From JAQICJ01 sp041686345 (GTDB lineage Bacteria > Myxococcota_A > Polyangia > HGW-17), in the NCBI GenBank assembly GCA_041686345.1, contig JAWLEA010000076.1:1-15855 (forward strand): a stretch of DNA of 15,855 nt. Reading direction: 5' to 3'. This document shows positions 14,695 through 15,855 of this stretch, one piece after another (position 1 is the stretch's first letter; each line of letters begins with the position of its first letter). Made by a program: the position numbers and the translations under genes. The notes beneath the pieces were generated by a model. The model was given only the letters and a program-made list of their open reading frames with translations. It had not been told where the DNA came from and did not search any database.

Positions 14695-15855
14695 ATGAAA
14701 TCAAACCAGATTGTTTCAGCAATTTTACTAATGTTTATTTCCACGGCTGCCTGGGCCGGAGGAGTAATTCACAATTCCAACCAGAGCACAGAATACGATC
14801 GTACCCTCACCAGAAATGCCGCTACCGATTCAGCAGACATTGCCCATTATAATCCGGCTGGTCTGGTTTGGATGCAAGATGGTTTTTATCTGAATTTGGG
14901 CAACCAGTTCATATTTAAAGAATACAGTCATGGCATAGAAAGTAATGACCAGTATTACAGATTCAAAGATACGGATCCAATTTATTTGTTTCCGGGAGTT
15001 TTTGCTGTGTTTAAAAGAGGTCCTCTGGCACTCTTTTCAACCTTTACTGTTCCTGCCGGAGGAGGCAGTTTTAATTACAAAGACGGTATCATCTTTGGTA
15101 CTTCTCCCCAGGAAGAAGTCAATGCCGAAGGTTTTGCCGCTCATTATGCAGTTTCCATGGGTGCTTCCTACAAATTTTCCGAAATTTTCTCTCTGGGAAT
15201 GGCTTTGCGATTGGTTTCAGCTACCGGTAGCGTCGATGCTAATGGGACCATGTTCCCTGGTACTCCGCTAGAAATCACAGGTAATTTGCAAAAATATGAA
15301 GTTTTTTCTCGTGGATTTGGAGGAGTTATCTCCCTTAATTTCCGCCCCACGACCAATTTACTTCTGGCAGCTCGCTACGAAACCAGAGTAGTTCTTGATT
15401 GGGAATATGACAATTATGAATCCGTTCTACCAGGAGATGCTCCCGGTGATTATCGGGAAGATCTGCCCCCGGTTATCGGTCTTGGAGTTGCTTATAAATT
15501 CAATCAGTTCAAATTTGAAGCAAATATGAACATCTATCTTAATAAAATGGCAACCTGGGAAGATCCCGAGAATGAAAACTACAGCGAAGATGAATTCGAC
15601 AACGGTTTTGAAATTGCAACCTCTGCAGCCTGGTCTCTCAACAAGATGTTTGAGTTCAGTTTTGGAGCAATGTACACAAACAGCGGCGCCGACAAATATG
15701 TTTATGACATGTTCAGACCACAGCTCGATTGCATCACAGTAGGTGGCGGCCTGCGAGCCAGATTGATGGACAATCTCGATCTCAACCTCGCCCTCACCAC
15801 CACTAAATATTTTGACGATACTTTTGATACAGACAAGGAAAACGACTCCAACCCA
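14695..15855 (+). CDS. FadL/OMPP1/TodX-like outer-membrane protein, 3' end outside the window
   Basis: The open frame runs 387 codons to the window edge without a stop. Residues 1-21 form a clear signal peptide (KSNQ, then a hydrophobic core) with an AWA cleavage site before Gly22. RNAATDSADIAHYNPAGLVWM (about 40-60) is the N-terminal signature of the FadL family, whose beta-barrels pass long-chain fatty acids or other hydrophobic compounds across the outer membrane. The remainder alternates aromatic and glycine residues as expected for beta-strands (such as FSLGMALRLVSATG and LGVAYKFNQFKFEANMNIYL). Family members are usually about 400-460 residues, so only the last strands should be missing. 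AGAGGT (14682-14687) supports the ATG. It appears to be a stand-alone gene. The ligand is unknown. Confidence 0.88.
   Translation, partial: MKSNQIVSAILLMFISTAAWAGGVIHNSNQSTEYDRTLTRNAATDSADIAHYNPAGLVWMQDGFYLNLGNQFIFKEYSHGIESNDQYYRFKDTDPIYLFPGVFAVFKRGPLALFSTFTVPAGGGSFNYKDGIIFGTSPQEEVNAEGFAAHYAVSMGASYKFSEIFSLGMALRLVSATGSVDANGTMFPGTPLEITGNLQKYEVFSRGFGGVISLNFRPTTNLLLAARYETRVVLDWEYDNYESVLPGDAPGDYREDLPPVIGLGVAYKFNQFKFEANMNIYLNKMATWEDPENENYSEDEFDNGFEIATSAAWSLNKMFEFSFGAMYTNSGADKYVYDMFRPQLDCITVGGGLRARLMDNLDLNLALTTTKYFDDTFDTDKENDSNP

Noticed and set aside
1..15855. CRISPR array, tRNA or rRNA genes, insertion-sequence transposase, toxin-antitoxin or phage defence system
   Set aside because: No regularly spaced direct repeats, cloverleaf sequences, ribosomal RNA motifs, transposase or defence-type proteins were seen.

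Overview
The window looks like chromosomal DNA (about 40% G+C by eye) from an anaerobic or microaerophilic bacterium with an outer membrane. The evidence is a FadL/OMPP1-type outer-membrane protein with a signal peptide, a giant 2-hydroxyacyl-CoA dehydratase activator-type iron-sulfur protein, a glutamine PRPP amidotransferase carrying all four [4Fe-4S] cysteines, and a regulatory-type protein joining PATAN/DUF4388-like, J-domain and TPR segments. The phylum cannot be fixed from sequence alone. A Desulfobacterota- or Riflebacteria-like Gram-negative lineage is a guess.

Layout: a 433-base non-coding leader precedes a tight purine operon, purB-purC-purF (434-4105, gaps of 8 and 4 bases). Next come a short-chain dehydrogenase/reductase (4299-5090, +) and a convergent MATE transporter (5189-6610, -). 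A 403-base gap leads into the 1420-residue CoA-dehydratase activator fusion (7014-11276, +). This converges with the PATAN/J/TPR gene (11294-12676, -). A divergent DUF192 gene (13014-13406, +) converges with deoC, deoxyribose-phosphate aldolase (13416-14081, -). After a long non-coding stretch the window ends inside a FadL-like gene (14695 to the edge, +).

The purine genes cover three scattered steps of de novo IMP/AMP synthesis: the first committed step (PurF), SAICAR synthesis (PurC) and the two lyase steps (PurB). DeoC salvages deoxyribose phosphate at the other end of nucleotide metabolism. The remaining genes have no obvious shared pathway.

The most unusual structure is a family of dispersed intergenic repeats. 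Copies that share a right-end motif close to CCCATTCTGGGATGGAAACT occur in up to five separate intergenic gaps (near 176-196, 4252-4271, 6822-6840, 12790-12810 and 14221-14240), all in the same orientation. The best copy, between purF and the SDR gene, is a nearly full-length imperfect palindrome of about 160 bases flanked by a perfect 10-base direct repeat. It looks like a MITE-type non-autonomous element. The second notable item is the activator fusion. It carries two complete ATPase halves, each with both cysteines expected to hold a bridging cluster, in one chain with its putative dehydratase-like partner domains.
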